NCBI GenBank assembly: GCA_020650975.1
Contig: JAIPMN010007068.1
Location: forward strand, 1-20,365
Source: Apostichopus californicus
Taxonomy: Eukaryota; Echinodermata; Holothuroidea; Aspidochirotida; Stichopodidae
DNA: 20,365 nt
Direction: 5' to 3'
Under the pieces are notes generated by a model that did no database searches, was not told where the DNA came from, and was given only the letters and a program-made list of their open reading frames with translations. The position numbers and the translations under genes are program-made. Positions 17,757-20,365 of this stretch are shown one piece after another (position 1 is the first letter of the stretch; each line of letters begins with the position of its first letter).

Positions 17757-18115
17757 CCCACATTCTTTTCATTTCGAAAGACGCACAGTTTTAAGTTCAT
17801 TACACACCGAAGGCTTCGATTCTCTATCTGCCTTCAGTTTAGCGAAGATCTTGGGATTTTCATCCCTAGATATTGCTAGATACCCTAACAGTACAGTGCC
17901 CTAGGGATTTATTGGGATTTATCGGGGCCTGATCCTGGGAAATTGCAAAATCGGGAGTGGTCACAATCCATATAGGTCAGTGCACGACCTCTAGGCGTCA
18001 CTAATACACAACCCGATCACTTGTTATAGATGAAGTGGTGTGTTGCCGGATTTTGTCAAGGTCTTGGTACTACGGGCGAAGGTCATTAATTAAGTTTCGT
18101 AACTCATCGGGAAGC
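17757..18115. other. No gene seen
   Basis: Mixed-composition spacer with short internal similarities (TAGGGATTTATTGGGATTTA) and no coding or RNA signal. Confidence 0.5.
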
Positions 18116-18119
18116 GATT

Positions 18120-18240
18120 AGAGGGGTGGGGCGCAGGGTTGTGGGCGCGCGTTTTCATGCAGATGGGAACAATCTCAAGAAGTGATGGGTGCGTCCGCCC
18201 CCCTCCTCGCCCATGATACGCCCTTGGATCTATGGCGGGC
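18120..18240 (-). repeat. GC-rich dispersed repeat, copy D (inverted)
   Basis: The minus strand reads CCAAGGGCGTATCATGGGCG, then GGAGGGGGGCGGACGC. It is related in its GGGCGTATC head to copy A. It abuts the left arm of the foldback-type element. Confidence 0.45.
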
Positions 18241-18259
18241 CATCAGTCTCAAATCGTGG

Positions 18260-19175
18260 GGAATCGACTTATACCGATTTAAATCGACATATACCAATTT
18301 CCTTCGACTTATACCAGTTTCCAGCAGCTTAAATTGACTTCTACCGATTTTTATCGACATATACCAGTTTAATTCGACATACCATAGATTTAAATCGACA
18401 TATACCAGTTTAATTCGACATATCATCGATTTAAATCGACATATACCAATTTAAATTGATGATAAGTAAAATAAATCGGTATATGTCAATTTAAATCGAC
18501 ATCTACCAGTTTAAATCGATGATATGACATATTCCAAATTCCGATTTCGGTGATGATTGACATGTGAAGATACATCACGTGCAGTCACCTGACAAGGCGG
18601 GCGAATAATCAAATAGTTCCAAATTTGCCAAGCTAGCAAGGGTGTTCTTCATGATTATGTCAATGGTAATTATGGACAATTTCGGTGTAATAATAAGGCT
18701 GAAAAACTGATATGTCAATGACGTGCAATTATCTCAATACAAACTAGGCTTGTCTACTCAAACACGTGGAGCTGAAGTATAGGAATACTTTTAGCCAAAT
18801 ACACTTGCAACTGCATAGGCCTACAGTACGTACATAGATGCAACTACCTACTCCCTTTACACCATAACCAGAGATGATATTGTTCTGCAGTGAGGCTTAC
18901 TGTTATGTTACGTTTTACTGTAGCTAAATATATACCCAGGGGGGTTAACAATTACAGTATTCAAGCTCAAATCATGCATTCCACTGTGCTCGTGTTTATT
19001 TTCAATTATTCGCCCGCCTTGTCAGGTGACTACACGTGATGTATCTCCACATGTCAATCATCACCGAAATCGGGATTTGGAATATGTTAATGAGCTAAAT
19101 CGACGATATGTCGATTTAAATAGGTATATGTCAATTTGAGTTGCTAGAAACTGGAATAAGTACACGGAAATTGAC
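18260..19175. mobile_element. Foldback-type element with long inverted arms
   Basis: The left arm (~18290-18611) and right arm (~19005-19172) are inverted copies. Inner parts match with only a few differences over about 75 bases (left TCGGTGATGATTGACATGTG and GTCACCTGACAAGGCGGGCG; right complement likewise). The outer parts match too (left CCAGTTTCCAGCAGCTTAAA; right complement CCAGTTTCTAGCAACTCAAA). Outer arms consist of a ~20-bp subrepeat near TTTAAATCGACATATACCAG, many copies on the left and fewer on the right. A loop of ~390 bp (18612-19004) has no open frame. Long arms made of short tandem subrepeats are typical of foldback (FB-like) transposons. No transposase is present. Confidence 0.75.
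18262..18530. repeat. ~20-bp subrepeat array in the left foldback arm
   Basis: Alternating ATCGACATATACC(A/G) and A(G/A)TTTAAATT/ATTT blocks. The core AAATCGAT is near-palindromic, so the array is self-complementary. The 83-codon minus-strand frame across it is a repeat artefact. Confidence 0.85.
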
Positions 19176-19179
19176 TTAG

Positions 19180-20365
19180 TAGGTTACTTTCAGTATTGAA
19201 ATCAGTGAATGATCGATCAGACACCATTTGTACATTTTGTAAGCTATAGTCTATCATTAGTTCACATATATGGGTAAGTTATGATAATCCTGCTTCCACC
19301 TGTTTGTAATTGGAACACTGTTCATCAAACTTTGACGCAACAAGTGGAAATTGAAACAGCGCTAGTGTGTCAATAAAAATATTGCGATTATTTCCACCTT
19401 TTTATGATTAGCCACAGGCTATGTATTTCTGCTGGTAAAGTTTGTCAGTCATCTTGGCCTACCATTACAGTCACATTTTCATCGCAAAATAACAAAATAC
19501 TGTAGTTATCCAGCCTACGTAACTTAGAATCTAGTCGTTATATACTAACAGTCACATAGGTTATTGTGAATTTTTTTTTCAGAGTTTGTTAACAGTCTTT
19601 AACATATCAAAATTTAATTTGTGCACAAAGTTATCCTATACATAAATATAAGATTTAGTCAAGCCACCCAACATGTAACAATCACTCATGAAACAGTTAT
19701 ATATAGAAAACGGTGACGTTGCTTTCTAGAAAGTCGAAATGAAACCGGTGTCTCTTTGATGCATATACCGACTAACAGAATCGACCGTACTTCTATTAAC
19801 AATAACATTGTAAGCCCTAATTGTCGCAGCAATGGGACAAATATGCAAAACGTTTGCTTCACTTTAAATTGTTTATCATGCATTCCTCTACGTTATTGAT
19901 TATTGAGTCTGTTTCGTTTTGAAACCTTGTAAAATATTCCACGAATGCATCGAGGGTCATACAAGAAATACCAAGCAAGTTCAATTGACAAAATGTTGCA
20001 ATAACACTCCCCATCATAACAATTGATATTCATCAGGCGATAACAAGAACCATTGTATGCTCTTCGTGGAGGATCGGGTTAGTTTCGTTTTCAGTTTAAT
20101 TCATAACACGGTGTTGCAAAGGAAGTAAGACAAGCCTTTGTTTGTTTGGTATGTAGTCTACGTGCGATCTACAAATTGAAAGCAGCTTTAACAGATTTCA
20201 GGAATTTTCTTATTTGCCTTTTACTGTCAAAGTATCAAATTATAGAGTTATTCGGCGGTTCTTGAGTTTTGTTTTCATACATTTCTTTAAATACCATGTC
20301 TAGTTCATTTATACTGGAAACGTTTTGCCAATGTATATATACAGTGCCTTCATATTGGCACTATT
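19180..20365. other. No gene seen to the window end
   Basis: AT-rich sequence. The 65-codon minus-strand frame at 19686-19883 has no supporting splice sites or recognisable motif. Confidence 0.5.

Noticed and set aside
18175-18426. 83-codon repetitive minus-strand protein (LVYVDLN repeats)
   Set aside because: It is a product of the ~20-bp subrepeat array in the foldback arm.

Overview
The window looks like nuclear DNA from an animal, most likely a marine invertebrate. It is AT-rich, has no long open reading frames, and carries short introns with textbook GT-AG sites, minisatellites, a tRNA-derived SINE-like unit, a foldback-type element and several dispersed repeats. An echinoderm such as a sea cucumber is my best guess, but this is inference; no marker in the window fixes the phylum.

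The main content is one split gene on the minus strand, running from about 7415 (or further upstream) down to 213 and leaving the window at its low end. I can trace 21 tiny exons (33-111 nt). Every exon is a multiple of three long, begins two bases into a codon and ends one base into a codon (symmetric phase 1-1). Joined, they give 1119 nt (373 codons) with no stop. Exons 1-7 (7415 to 4761) encode a conventional-looking part: a hydrophobic or amphipathic segment, a Cys-containing loop-like stretch and a charged, helix-like stretch. Exons 8-21 (4125 to 213) encode a string of 12-22-residue modules rich in Ser, Thr and Gln, one per exon. These modules mostly start with Asp or Gly, and some are clearly similar (exons 13 and 19 both start D-GVSS). 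Because all exons share one phase, any subset can be skipped without a frameshift. This is the most striking system in the window: a tandem micro-exon array able in principle to produce a very large set of tail variants, like the micro-exon genes of schistosomes in layout but not recognisably related in sequence. I do not recognise the protein family.

Upstream on the same strand, at 11423-11161 (or to the stop at 11093), lies an exon encoding an apolipoprotein L-like hairpin: a charged helix followed by a Gly/Ala-rich hydrophobic double span. A phase-compatible donor could join it to the micro-exon gene, but it could also be the last exon of a separate gene, since an AATAAA overlaps its stop codon. 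Other possible exons (8130-8183, 14462-14528, 728-754, 6012-6076) are listed with low confidence.

The rest is largely repeats. There is a 27-bp minisatellite in the large intron between the conventional part and the variable tail, a duplicated ~210-bp unit just upstream of exon 1, and a degenerate AT-rich minisatellite at 8560-8900. A tRNA-Ser-like SINE unit lies at 10290-10640, and two elements starting ACTCTAAAAA with internal repeats at 12695 and 13520. GC-rich dispersed repeats occupy parts of 16.2-18.2 kb, and a foldback-type element with long inverted arms made partly of ~20-bp subrepeats lies at 18260-19175. The remaining stretches show no gene I can support.
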